Positions 34,578-42,676 of a DNA stretch of 64,000 nucleotides are shown here, piece by piece. Below the pieces are notes generated by a model, which saw only the letters and a program-made list of their open reading frames with translations, did not search any database and was not told where the DNA came from. This DNA comes from JBBECE01 sp040881985 (GTDB taxonomy: Bacteria > Pseudomonadota > Alphaproteobacteria > Rhizobiales > Devosiaceae), in NCBI GenBank assembly GCA_040881985.1, contig JBBECE010000013.1, forward strand, positions 1-64,000. The letters run 5' to 3'. Position numbers and translations under genes: made by a program. Every line of letters begins with the position of its first letter. Position 1 is the stretch's first letter.

Positions 34578-35333
34578 TTCTTCGAACCGTTTCGGGCTTG
34601 GCCCGAAGCCATCGATCCAGTGGATCGATGGCAGGGAAAAGGCCACAAGGGCTGCGCCCGAGTGCCGAAGCCGCTTACCTGAAGTCGCATGAAGCCATTC
34701 AAGCTACGCTTGAACGGCCAAACCGCAGATCAGCCAAGGCTGCCTCGCCGTCGGCAAACAGGCGAAGGCGGGCGCTACGCTCCCGCAGCTTCGGCTCGGC
34801 TTGGTCTCGGCTTAGTCCAGGCGAGAATTGTCTCGACATGAGCTGCTGGACGGACATCTCCATGCGTCCACTTCTTGGGGCCGCTCGAAGCAGCTTCCGC
34901 CATAACGCTCGCCTTGAATGCGATCAGGCGCGTCGCGACGATGTCGCGCTTACAAGAAACTTTCAACTGGTTTGAATTTACGCGGCGAGCGACATGCGTG
35001 TCGCTCGGTTGGTCGCGGATGCAGCGATCGATCGAGGTGCGCGAGCGCGCGACGAAAACTTTTCGCGCCCAAAAATCTTCGCATGAATCTGTGGATGGTT
35101 TTTCATTGACGTTGTCAAGGCGCATCGCGCGCCAATTCCGCGGACTGATTTTGCATGTCGCAACGAACTGATTCGCTCGTCGATCGGTTCGCAACGACCC
35201 ACGCGCATCGTCTCGCCGGTCGAAGTCGATCGCGCCATTGTCGCGTGATGACGCAATCAGCGCGTCGGCACGTGGATCGAAAATGCAATGTGAGGTGAGA
35301 TGGAACGGGCGCGTGCTGCAAACCCGGAATCGA
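34578..35333. other. Long intergenic stretch without a supported gene
   Basis: About 760 bases follow the tRNA. It begins with TTCGGGC/GCCCGAA (34591-34607) and the perfect inverted repeat CCATCGATCCA/TGGATCGATGG (34609-34631), which together look like two of the three arms of the cloverleaf repeats near 2.9 and 4.1 kb. From about 34900 the composition turns less GC-rich, with many TCG and CGATCG words, a TTGAC/GTCAA palindrome (35106-35118) and a CGAAAA/TTTTCG hairpin near 35055. Open frames of up to 150 codons exist, but none resembles a protein family; one of them even reads through the tRNA. No RNA family is recognised. Confidence 0.55.
34591..34631. repeat. Partial cloverleaf-type palindromic repeat
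   Basis: Hairpin TTCGGGC-TTG-GCCCGAA is followed directly by CCATCGATCCA-G-TGGATCGATGG. This equals the left and middle arms of the elements at 2902-2972 and 4082-4194; the right arm and outer stem are not evident, so the copy is incomplete. Confidence 0.6.
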
Positions 35334-35361
35334 AAAGGGCGCCCCTTTCGGGACGCCCTTT
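35334..35361 (-). terminator. Strong terminator with GAAA tetraloop
   Basis: Twelve paired bases (35334-35345 with 35350-35361) close a four-base loop that reads GAAA on the minus strand; one pair is G-T. On the minus strand it ends in CGCCCTTTTCG. It begins 14 bases after the stop of the 21-codon gene at 35376-35441. Confidence 0.8.
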
Positions 35362-35375
35362 GTCAGAAAAGCGGC

Positions 35376-35441
35376 CTATTTCTTGCCGCGTTTGGTGCTC
35401 TTACCAGACTTCTTGGTTTTCGCACCTTTTGCCTTAGCCAT
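35376..35441 (-). CDS. 21-residue lysine-rich microprotein
   Basis: An ATG frame of 21 codons with TAG stop. The product starts MAKAKGAKTKKSGKS and continues TKRGKK: eleven of 21 residues are Lys or Arg, with no acidic or aromatic residue. GGAG lies 7 bases before the ATG, and a 12-base-pair terminator follows the stop, so the gene has all the signals of a translated unit. Its composition resembles the basic tails of histone H1-like or ribosomal proteins; binding to nucleic acid is the obvious guess but only a guess. It lies 190 bases downstream of the peptide importer ATPase on the same strand and may have its own promoter. Confidence 0.6.
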   Translation of the reverse strand: MAKAKGAKTKKSGKSTKRGKK

Positions 35442-35630
35442 GGCCTTACTCCAAAGGATCGACAGGATGTCGATTTTCGGGCGATGCAGTTTTCAGGATC
35501 GGGTCGCCATTGCCGGTGCGCGTTTGGGTAGTCTCTCACGCACGCCCGCCTATGGCGGCACCGACGCTGCACCACCACCAAAAATTACGCGCTACAATTG
35601 TGGCGGCTTTGCGGCAAATATGCGGCGCGA

Positions 35631-36602
35631 TTAGTCCCGCCCCTCGGAAACCGCGTGACACGCAACCCGCGACACCCCGGCCGACAATAATTCGGGTCGC
35701 TCGATTCGGCATCGATTGTTGGCGAGCGGACAGCGGGGATGGAACCCGCAACCGGTCGGCGGATTGAGTGCCGAGGGCAGTTCGCCTTCGAGTCGGATTC
35801 GCTCCCGGCGGCGATTGGGGTCGGGCAGCGGGGTCGCCGACAACAGTGCCCTGGTATAGGGGTGCCGCGGGCGGGCGAAAATCTCCCCGGCGGGCGCGAT
35901 CTCGACGGCCCGGCCGAGATACATCACCATCATCGTGTCGGCGACGTGTTTGACGACCGCCAGATTGTGCGAAATGAACATCAGCGTCAGGTGGAGTTCG
36001 GCCTGCAGGCGCTTCAGCAGATTGAGAATCTGCGCCTGCACCGAGACGTCGAGCGCCGAAGTGGGCTCGTCGCATACCACGAACGCCGGCTTCATGATCA
36101 GCGCCCGCGCGATGCCGATGCGCTGGCGTTGTCCGCCGGAAAATTCGTGCGGATAGCGGTCGGCCGCCTGCGGCGGCATCCCGACGAGCTCCAGCATTTC
36201 GGCGACCGCCCGCCGATGCGCGGCGGCGTCGCCCATATGGTGAATCGCCAGCCCCTCGGCGATCGAATGGCCGACCGGCAGGCGAGGATCGAGCGAGGAA
36301 TAGGGGTCCTGGAAGATGATCTGGATGAGATGCGCCGGCTGGAAGGCGCCACCCTCCGACTCGCCCAGTTTTCTGCCGTCGAAATGGATCTCGCCCGAGG
36401 TCGGCTCGGTCAGCCCGACGAGAATTCTCGCCAGTGTCGATTTCCCGCAGCCCGATTCTCCGACCAGCCCAAGCGTCTTGCCGCGCTCGACCTCGGCGCT
36501 GACCCCGTCGACCGCCTTGACCTGCCCGACCACCCGTTGCAGCACTCCCTTGCGGACGGGGAAATATTTCTTGATGTCGCGGATTTCAAGGAGCGCCGCC
36601 AT
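35631..36602 (-). CDS. Oligopeptide ABC transporter, ATP-binding protein (OppF/DppF type)
   Basis: A 323-residue ATPase of a peptide/nickel-type importer. Walker A LVGESGCGKSTLARILVGL, signature HEFSGGQRQRIGIARALI, Walker B FVVCDEPTSALDVSVQAQIL and the H-loop FISHNLAVV are all present. The C-terminal extension with GCGFHPRCPLANNRC is the Cys-containing oligopeptide-transporter tail, which may hold an FeS cluster. Start at the ATG at 36602; it lies 2 bases after the stop of the other ATPase gene. Last gene of the dppA-B-C-D-F-like series. Confidence 0.92.
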   Translation of the reverse strand: MAALLEIRDIKKYFPVRKGVLQRVVGQVKAVDGVSAEVERGKTLGLVGESGCGKSTLARILVGLTEPTSGEIHFDGRKLGESEGGAFQPAHLIQIIFQDPYSSLDPRLPVGHSIAEGLAIHHMGDAAAHRRAVAEMLELVGMPPQAADRYPHEFSGGQRQRIGIARALIMKPAFVVCDEPTSALDVSVQAQILNLLKRLQAELHLTLMFISHNLAVVKHVADTMMVMYLGRAVEIAPAGEIFARPRHPYTRALLSATPLPDPNRRRERIRLEGELPSALNPPTGCGFHPRCPLANNRCRIERPELLSAGVSRVACHAVSEGRD

Positions 36603-36604
36603 GT

Positions 36605-37594
36605 TCACGCCCCGGTCAGCCAGCAGCGGCTGAAATGATCGTCCCCGAGTGCGTTGAGGTTGGGAACATGGGTCAGGCAGCGCGGCTCGTTCGCCCTGAC
36701 CCGCGCCGCGCAGCGCGGCGCGAACCGGCAACCGGGCGGCAGGTGGGTCAGGTTCGGCACCCGCCCCTCGATCACTTCGAGCATGCCCTGGCGTTCCCCG
36801 ATCGCCGGGATCGAGCGCAGCAGGGCTTGCGTGTAGGGGTGCTGCGGGTCGGCGAATAATGTCTTCACATTGGCGAACTCGACGATCTGTCCGGCATACA
36901 TCACCGCCACATGGTCGGCCATCTCCGCCACCACGCCGAGGTCGTGGGTAATCAGGATCAGCGCCGTGCCGGTCTCCCGCTGCAGGTCGCGCATCAGGTC
37001 GAGGATTTGCGCCTGGATGGTGACGTCGAGCGCCGTCGTCGGCTCGTCGGCGATCAGCACCGCCGGCCGGCAGGCGAGCGCCATGGCGATCATCACCCGC
37101 TGCGCCATGCCGCCCGACAATTCGTGCGGATAGGCGCGCATCCGGCTTTCGGGGTCGGCAATGCCGGTCGATTCGAGCATCAGGATCGAGGCCGCCTCCG
37201 CCTCCGGCGCGCTCATCCTCTTGTGCAGCCGGTAGACTTCGGCGACCTGGCGGCCGACGGTGTGCACCGGGTTGAGCGAGGAGCCGGGGTCCTGGAAGAT
37301 CATCGAGATCTGGTTGCCCCGGACCTCGGCGAGTTGCCGCTCGCGCATCGCCAGCAAGTTCTGCCCCCGGAACAGGACTTCCCCGCCGATCACTTTTCCC
37401 GGGTGCGGGACGAGCCCCATGATCGAGAGCGCTGTCACCGATTTGCCGCAGCCGGATTCCCCGACGATGCAAAGCGTCTCCCCCGCCTCGACCTCCAGCG
37501 AGACCCCGTCGACGGCTTTCGCAAGCCCGGCGCTGGTCTCGAACCAGGTCGACAGTTCGCGGACTTCGAGGACAGGGGAGGCCGCGGCCGCCAT
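36605..37594 (-). CDS. Oligopeptide ABC transporter, ATP-binding protein (OppD/DppD type)
   Basis: A 329-residue ATPase. Walker A CIVGESGCGKSVTALSIMGL, signature HELSGGMAQRVMIAMALA, Walker B VLIADEPTTALDVTIQAQIL and H-loop LITHDLGVVAEM identify it; PPGCRFAPRCAARV is the Cys-containing C-terminal tail of the family. The ATG at 37594 overlaps the stop of the upstream permease gene (ATGA), so the two are coupled. Confidence 0.93.
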   Translation of the reverse strand: MAAAASPVLEVRELSTWFETSAGLAKAVDGVSLEVEAGETLCIVGESGCGKSVTALSIMGLVPHPGKVIGGEVLFRGQNLLAMRERQLAEVRGNQISMIFQDPGSSLNPVHTVGRQVAEVYRLHKRMSAPEAEAASILMLESTGIADPESRMRAYPHELSGGMAQRVMIAMALACRPAVLIADEPTTALDVTIQAQILDLMRDLQRETGTALILITHDLGVVAEMADHVAVMYAGQIVEFANVKTLFADPQHPYTQALLRSIPAIGERQGMLEVIEGRVPNLTHLPPGCRFAPRCAARVRANEPRCLTHVPNLNALGDDHFSRCWLTGA

Positions 37595-38547
37595 CAGCTG
37601 TTGAGCCTCGGATCGAGCGCGTCGCGCAATCCGTCCCCGAGCAGGTTGAAGCCGAGGACGGTAATCATGATGGCGATACCCGGGAAAAAAACGAGATGCG
37701 GAGCCGAGAAAATCTGGTTGCGCTCCGAGCCAAGCATGGTGCCCCATTCCGGCATCGGCGGCTGCGCCCCGAGCCCGAGGAAAGAGAGCCCCGCCGCATC
37801 GAGAATGGCGGTGGCGATGCCAAGGGTCGCCAGCACCACGATGGGAGTGATCGCGTTGGGCAGGATGCGCAGGAACAGAATTCGCCAGGGACTGCCGCCG
37901 AGCGCCCTGGTGGCGGCGACGAAATCGAGCTGCTTGACCGACAGCACGCTCGCCCGCGTCACCCGCGCATAGGCCGGGAGCGTCACGATCGAGATGGCGA
38001 GAAGCGCGTTCTGGATGCCCGGCCCCAGCACCGCGACGATGGCGATGGCCAACAGCAACGACGGAAAGCCGAGGATCACATCCATGATCCGCATGATGAG
38101 ATTGTCAATCAGTCCGCCGAAATAGGCCGCGATTGAGCCCAAAAACACCCCGAAGAACAGCGCCGCGCTCACCGTCGAAAGCCCGATCAACAGGGAAATC
38201 CGCGTGCCGTAAACGACGCGGCTGAACTGGTCGCGGAAATTGCCGTCGATGCCCATCAGGTGTTGCGGCTCGGCGACATCGCATCCCAGCACATGGATGC
38301 ACGGCCCTTCGCGCTTCTTCACGTCCTCGACCCCGATCAGCACTTGCTCGGGATCGAACGGCGCGATGACCGGGGCAAACAGCGCCACCAAAACCAGAAA
38401 CACGATGAGCACCAGTCCGACCTGGCCGGAGCGTCGTCGTAACAGCCGCTGCCAGGCCCTGCGCCACAGCGGCGTCGGGTCGCCCAGCAGCCCCTCGTCT
38501 TCGATCTGTCCGGCAACCGCCGCCGAGGCCCGCCCGAGCATGCTCAT
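37594..38547 (-). CDS. Oligopeptide ABC transporter permease (DppC type)
   Basis: A 317-residue inner membrane protein. An N-terminal helix QVGLVLIVFLVLVALFAPVIAPFDP is followed by the long periplasmic loop and five helices typical of BPD_transp_1. The cytoplasmic EAA-like loop that contacts the ATPase is visible as AATRALGGSPWRILFLRILPN. It lies 9 bases after the DppB-like gene and overlaps the downstream ATPase gene. Confidence 0.92.
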   Translation of the reverse strand: MSMLGRASAAVAGQIEDEGLLGDPTPLWRRAWQRLLRRRSGQVGLVLIVFLVLVALFAPVIAPFDPEQVLIGVEDVKKREGPCIHVLGCDVAEPQHLMGIDGNFRDQFSRVVYGTRISLLIGLSTVSAALFFGVFLGSIAAYFGGLIDNLIMRIMDVILGFPSLLLAIAIVAVLGPGIQNALLAISIVTLPAYARVTRASVLSVKQLDFVAATRALGGSPWRILFLRILPNAITPIVVLATLGIATAILDAAGLSFLGLGAQPPMPEWGTMLGSERNQIFSAPHLVFFPGIAIMITVLGFNLLGDGLRDALDPRLNS

Positions 38548-38556
38548 CTTGCGCTC

Positions 38557-39636
38557 CTAATTCGGTCGGATACGGGGATCGAGGTAGGAATAGGAGAGAT
38601 CGACGAGCAGATTGATCACCATGTAGGCGACCGCGATGACGACCGTGAATGCCTGGATGATCGGATAGTCGCGCGCATAGATCGCCTCTACCAGCATTCG
38701 TCCGACCCCGGAAAGCCCGAACACCGTCTCGGTCAAGACCGCCCCGCCGAGCAGCGTGCCGAGCTGCAATCCGAGAATGGTGACAACCGGCAGCATGGCA
38801 TTGGCCAGCGCGTGCTTGCGCACCACTTGCGGTTCGAGGAGTCCCTTGGCCCGCGCCGTGCGCACATAGTCGCGGCCGAGCACATCGAGCAGCGACGAAC
38901 GCGTCATCCGCGCGATGATCGCCATCGGGATCGTCGCCAGCGCCACGATCGGCAGGATCAGGTGCCGGATCGTGTCCCAGAAATTCGTCCAGTTGCCGGT
39001 GATCAGCGCGTTGAAAATGTACATGTTGGAGAAAAATTCGAGCACCTTGGTCCAAAAATTGTCCGCCTGAAGCTGCCAGCCCCAGACCTCGTAGAACGGC
39101 ACCGAGGCGACCCCCGCGCTGATGCGCCCCGACGGCGGCAGCCAGAAGGGCGTATCTTTGAGAACCAGCCCGAAAAGGTAGGCCAGCATCAGTCCGAGCC
39201 AGAAAACCGGCATGGAAATGCCGATATTGGCCCCGACCATGGTGAGGACATCGGTGGCGGTATTGTGCCGCCGCGCCGACAGGATTCCAAGCGACACGCC
39301 GACAATGGTCGCCAGGATCAGCGCCCCAAGCGCCAGCTCGATGGTCATCGGAAAGCGTTCGATGAGAATCTGTGTCACCGGTCGCGAAAAACGGATCGAG
39401 GCGCCGAAATCGCCTTGTGCCAAATTGGCGACATAGAGCCCGAACTGCACGGGAATCGGCTGGTCGAAGCCGAAGCGCTCGGTGAAGGCTTCGCAGGACG
39501 CTGCCGTGGCTCTTTCGCCCAGCATCGCCGCGCAGGGTTCGCCCGGGATCAGCCGCGCCAGAAAGAACGTGACAAGCAGGATACCAAACAGGACCGGAAT
39601 CGAAATCAGCAGGCGTCTGGCGATGAAGCCGAGCAT
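38557..39636 (-). CDS. Oligopeptide ABC transporter permease (DppB type)
   Basis: A 359-residue permease. MLGFIARRLLISIPVLFGIL at the N-terminus and FFLARLIPGEP are the DppB start; the EAA loop is VRTARAKGLLEPQVVRKHAL. The segment between helices 3 and 4 is about 40 residues longer than in E. coli DppB. The frame is open upstream through the G/C-run hairpin, but the ATG at 39636 is the family start. Confidence 0.92.
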   Translation of the reverse strand: MLGFIARRLLISIPVLFGILLVTFFLARLIPGEPCAAMLGERATAASCEAFTERFGFDQPIPVQFGLYVANLAQGDFGASIRFSRPVTQILIERFPMTIELALGALILATIVGVSLGILSARRHNTATDVLTMVGANIGISMPVFWLGLMLAYLFGLVLKDTPFWLPPSGRISAGVASVPFYEVWGWQLQADNFWTKVLEFFSNMYIFNALITGNWTNFWDTIRHLILPIVALATIPMAIIARMTRSSLLDVLGRDYVRTARAKGLLEPQVVRKHALANAMLPVVTILGLQLGTLLGGAVLTETVFGLSGVGRMLVEAIYARDYPIIQAFTVVIAVAYMVINLLVDLSYSYLDPRIRPN

Positions 39637-39657
39637 GGCGCGGTCCGCAATGTGCCG

Positions 39658-39684
39658 GGGGGGGGGGATTTTAGACCCCCCCCC
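39658..39684 (-). terminator. G-run/C-run hairpin between the binding-protein and permease genes
   Basis: Ten G (39658-39667) and nine C (39676-39684) face each other across ATTTTAGA. Such a stem in the gap between the binding-protein gene and its permease could stop most transcripts or protect the 5' mRNA, giving excess binding protein. No T tract follows, so its action is inferred. Confidence 0.5.
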
Positions 39685-39698
39685 GCAATGAGCCGTGA

Positions 39699-41324
39699 TT
39701 ACTCGGCCGCCGGAGCGTTCATGTGCGCGCCCCACAGGCCGGCGAAGTACTCGAACGAGCCGGTATTGCCGTGATGCGCCGGGTTTGACGCATCGATGCC
39801 GGCTGCCCAGGACACCACAACGTCATCGGCGTCGAAGGTCGAGCCGTCATGGAAGGTCACCCCGTCGCGCAGGTGGCAGGTCCAGACGGTCGAGTCGGCA
39901 TTGCTTTCGCAACTGGTCGCAAGTGAGGGCACGGTATCGCCGGAGTCGATCGCGTAGTTGAGGAGCGATTCAACAACCGGCTGGCAGGCGGCCAGCGACT
40001 CGCCGTCCGTCTCGTCGCCGCAATAGAGGCTGATCGGCTCGGCATTCTGCATGAACACCAGCGTGTCCTTGCCCGGATTGGTCCCTTCAAACTGCGGCGC
40101 TCCAAAGGGCGGGATATTCGCGCCTTCGAGCGTCGCCAGCGCCGCGTGGGCCGCAGCCGTGTTGGCGATCGGCACCATCGGCACGAGGTCGCGGATGGCG
40201 TTGTTCGCCGTCACGTACAGCGGCTCGGCTGTTGCCGCGTCGCCAATGGTCGCGGCTTCGGCCAGGGGCTCATAGATTTCCGGGAACGGATCGCCGAACC
40301 TGAGGCTCGACGTTCCGAAATGGAAATCCAGGAAGTTGGTGACGTGCGGATAGTCGGCGCCCCAGCCCAGCAGGAACAGGCCGTCGACATTGCCCGCCGT
40401 GGTCTCGGCGATGAACTCGCCCGATTCCATCACCACCACCTCGGCATTGATGCCGAGATTGTCGCGCAGCTGCGACTGGATTTCGACTGCGATCAGGGCG
40501 GGCTCGGGAATGTAAACGCGGGCCACGTCGCGGAAGAAGATCTTGGTCGAGAAGCCGTCGGGATAACCCGCCTCGGCGAGCAATGCCTTGGCCGCCGCCG
40601 GATCGAAATCATACCAAGGCTCGCCGACGCAAGCATTCGGCAGCGAACACGGGGTGAAATGGCTCGCCACGGTTGAGCCGGCCGGATAGTAGGCAGCCAC
40701 GATCCGGTTCCGGTCGATGCCCATGGCGATCGCGTGACGCACCTTGATATTATCGAACGGGGCGTTGTTGTGGTTGATGCCCACATAAAGAACGTTCGGG
40801 TTGTTGTTGACAAGGAACTTCAGGCTCGCATCACTCTCCACCGTCGAATAATCGTCGGGGCTGAGAGCGGTGATATGGTCCACGGTACCGGCGCGCAATT
40901 CGGTCAGCCGCGCGGCGCCGCTGTCGCCCCAGCGATAGACCAGCGTCTGGAACGCCGGTTTCGGACCCCAGTAATCCTCGAAGCGCGAATAGACGATGCT
41001 GTCGCCCCGGTTCCACGCATCGAGCTTGAACGGCCCGGTGCCGATCGGATTGGCGATGATCGACCCGTCAACGCCCGCCGACAGGATGTGCTCTTCCGGC
41101 TGGATGCCGAACGGCGTGAACGCCGCTTTGCCCAGGAACGCCGGATCCGGGGTGCACATGGTGAACACCACGGTCAGCGGATCGGTCGCCTCAATCGACA
41201 GGATCGTGCCGCCATAGGAACAGTCGGTTGCGGCAACGCTCTTGCCCTCGAAAGCGAGGGCAGGGCCGGCCAATGCGGCGGCGAAAGCCGACGCGGCGAG
41301 CCCCGCCAACGAACGAATTTTCAT
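39699..41324 (-). CDS. Extracellular solute-binding protein of the oligopeptide importer, apparently circularly permuted
   Basis: A 541-residue exported protein of the SBP_bac_5 (peptide/nickel/opine) family. Signal peptide MKIRSLAGLAASAFAAALAG..ALA (about 24 residues). The order of blocks is unusual. Residues 38-66 (TILSIEATDPLTVVFTMCTP) correspond to the middle of lobe I of DppA; IGTGPFKLDAWNRGDSIVYS, HAIAMGIDRNRIV and GWGADYPHVTNFLDFHF follow in normal order. The segment that normally opens the mature domain (NAEPISLYCGDETDG, then VESLLNYAIDSGDTVPSLAT and CHLRDGVTFHDGSTFDADDV) is at residues 425-501, near the C-terminus. GGAGGG precedes the ATG. First gene of the importer operon; ligand unknown. 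Confidence 0.88.
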   Translation of the reverse strand: MKIRSLAGLAASAFAAALAGPALAFEGKSVAATDCSYGGTILSIEATDPLTVVFTMCTPDPAFLGKAAFTPFGIQPEEHILSAGVDGSIIANPIGTGPFKLDAWNRGDSIVYSRFEDYWGPKPAFQTLVYRWGDSGAARLTELRAGTVDHITALSPDDYSTVESDASLKFLVNNNPNVLYVGINHNNAPFDNIKVRHAIAMGIDRNRIVAAYYPAGSTVASHFTPCSLPNACVGEPWYDFDPAAAKALLAEAGYPDGFSTKIFFRDVARVYIPEPALIAVEIQSQLRDNLGINAEVVVMESGEFIAETTAGNVDGLFLLGWGADYPHVTNFLDFHFGTSSLRFGDPFPEIYEPLAEAATIGDAATAEPLYVTANNAIRDLVPMVPIANTAAAHAALATLEGANIPPFGAPQFEGTNPGKDTLVFMQNAEPISLYCGDETDGESLAACQPVVESLLNYAIDSGDTVPSLATSCESNADSTVWTCHLRDGVTFHDGSTFDADDVVVSWAAGIDASNPAHHGNTGSFEYFAGLWGAHMNAPAAE

Positions 41325-41444
41325 GATTTCCCTCCAACTTATGTGATCGCGGTAATGGAATTCCGCGAACTTCCGCCAGCAAAGCGTGTTTTGGCGGCAA
41401 CTGCAACGCCAGAATTGACCGTAAGGTCAATGTGACCGGCCCGC

Positions 41445-42182
41445 TCAGACAGCCAGATACCCCCCGTCGACCGGCAGGATCGTCCCGGTGATGAACCCGG
41501 CCAGCGGCGAACACAGGAACAGCCCCGCTCCCACAAGGTCCTCGGGTTGCCCCCAGCGGCCCATCGGCGTGCGGGAGAGGATCGCGGCGTTACGGACGGC
41601 ATCGGCCCGCGCCGCTTCGGTCATCCCGGTTTCGATCCAGCCCGGCGCCAGCGCATTGACCCTAATCCCCTCGGCCGCCCAGGCGATGGCGAGGGACTTC
41701 GTCAGTTGGGCGATGCCGCCCTTGCTCGCCGCGTAGGCCGGGGCGTGACCGGCCCCGGCAAAGGCAAACATCGAGGCGACGTTGAGGATCGACCCGCCGC
41801 CACCAAGGCGCGAGCGAAATGCGGCGCAGAGCCGCATCGCGCCCGAAAGATTGACATTGAGAACCTTGTCGAAATTTTCCGGTGTGAACTCGGCCTGCCG
41901 CAAATTGATCCCGGCGCAATTGACCAGCACGTCGAGCCGGTCGAATCTTTCGGCAAACGCGCCCACCGCCGCCGCGTCGGTCACATCGAGCACCCTGAAC
42001 TCGATTCCCGCGACCCGTCCGGCGCGCGCCACATCGGCCGCATCGACCCCGGTCGCCACGACCTTGGCGCCCGCCTCGGCGAAGGCCCGCGCCAGCCCGA
42101 GCCCGATGCCCGAGCTGCCGCCGGCGACGGAAACCTGCTTGCCCTCGAAAAACGGTCGCGCCCAATCCGTGTGAGCGTTCAC
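41445..42182 (-). CDS. Short-chain dehydrogenase/reductase
   Basis: A 245-residue classical SDR. The NAD(P)-binding motif is VAGGSSGIGLGLARAFAEAGA; NCAGIN is the NNAG-type motif; catalytic Ser in ILNVASMFAF and the YAASKGG Tyr-Lys pair follow, with ALAPGWIETGMT after. The substrate cannot be told. The GTG start at 42182 overlaps the stop of the cupin gene by four bases. It forms a tight cassette with the cupin and the Gfo/Idh/MocA dehydrogenase, which suggests a short sugar or aromatic oxidation route. Confidence 0.9.
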   Translation of the reverse strand: MNAHTDWARPFFEGKQVSVAGGSSGIGLGLARAFAEAGAKVVATGVDAADVARAGRVAGIEFRVLDVTDAAAVGAFAERFDRLDVLVNCAGINLRQAEFTPENFDKVLNVNLSGAMRLCAAFRSRLGGGGSILNVASMFAFAGAGHAPAYAASKGGIAQLTKSLAIAWAAEGIRVNALAPGWIETGMTEAARADAVRNAAILSRTPMGRWGQPEDLVGAGLFLCSPLAGFITGTILPVDGGYLAV

Positions 42183-42676
42183 CTGATAAACCGGTCCGCG
42201 TAATCGGCGCCGAGGCCCACGCTCGCGTAGTGCTTGCGGCACATGTCGATCTTGGTGAAGACGTCCTCGATGCCGATCTGCCGGTTCTGCTGGTCGAGAT
42301 AGATCATGCAGCCGGAGATATTGAAAAAGGTAATCATCTCCGGGCAGTCCTCGGGCACGGTCAGCGTATGCACCTCGCCCGGCGGCTCGAACACATAGTC
42401 GCCCTCGTTGGCGACCCAGTCATGCTCGAGATAGCGCCATTTGCCCCGCAGCACGAAGCCATGCACCGGCGAGGGATGCAGATGCCGCGTCAGCACCCCG
42501 GACTTGCGCACCCGCAACAGGTTGCACCACATGCCCTGTACGGTATTGAGCAGCAGCGGCCGGAACCACACGTCCTTCATCTGCGGCACCCACACCCGTT
42601 CGTCCTCGGGGATCGCGGTGGTCGCGATCTCCTTGATCGCCATCGCGTGAGCCGAACCCTTCATCGTCTCATACAT
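42179..42676 (-). CDS. Cupin protein, 2,4'-dihydroxyacetophenone dioxygenase-like
   Basis: A 165-residue cupin. LTRHLHPSPVHGFVLRGKWR gives the two His ligands of cupin motif 1, and YVFEPPGEVHTLTVPED supplies the Glu and His of motif 2. The closest described relative by these blocks is the 2,4'-dihydroxyacetophenone dioxygenase group of mononuclear iron enzymes, but homologues also include uncharacterised proteins, so the reaction is open. The start at 42676 overlaps the stop of the dehydrogenase gene by eight bases; MAIKEIATT at residue 12 is a possible later start. Confidence 0.8.
   Translation of the reverse strand: MYETMKGSAHAMAIKEIATTAIPEDERVWVPQMKDVWFRPLLLNTVQGMWCNLLRVRKSGVLTRHLHPSPVHGFVLRGKWRYLEHDWVANEGDYVFEPPGEVHTLTVPEDCPEMITFFNISGCMIYLDQQNRQIGIEDVFTKIDMCRKHYASVGLGADYADRFIR

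Noticed and set aside
35085..35110. A TGTGGATGG word resembling a DnaA box, hinting at an origin
   Set aside because: A single imperfect box, no cluster of boxes, no AT-rich unwinding region and no origin-linked genes.
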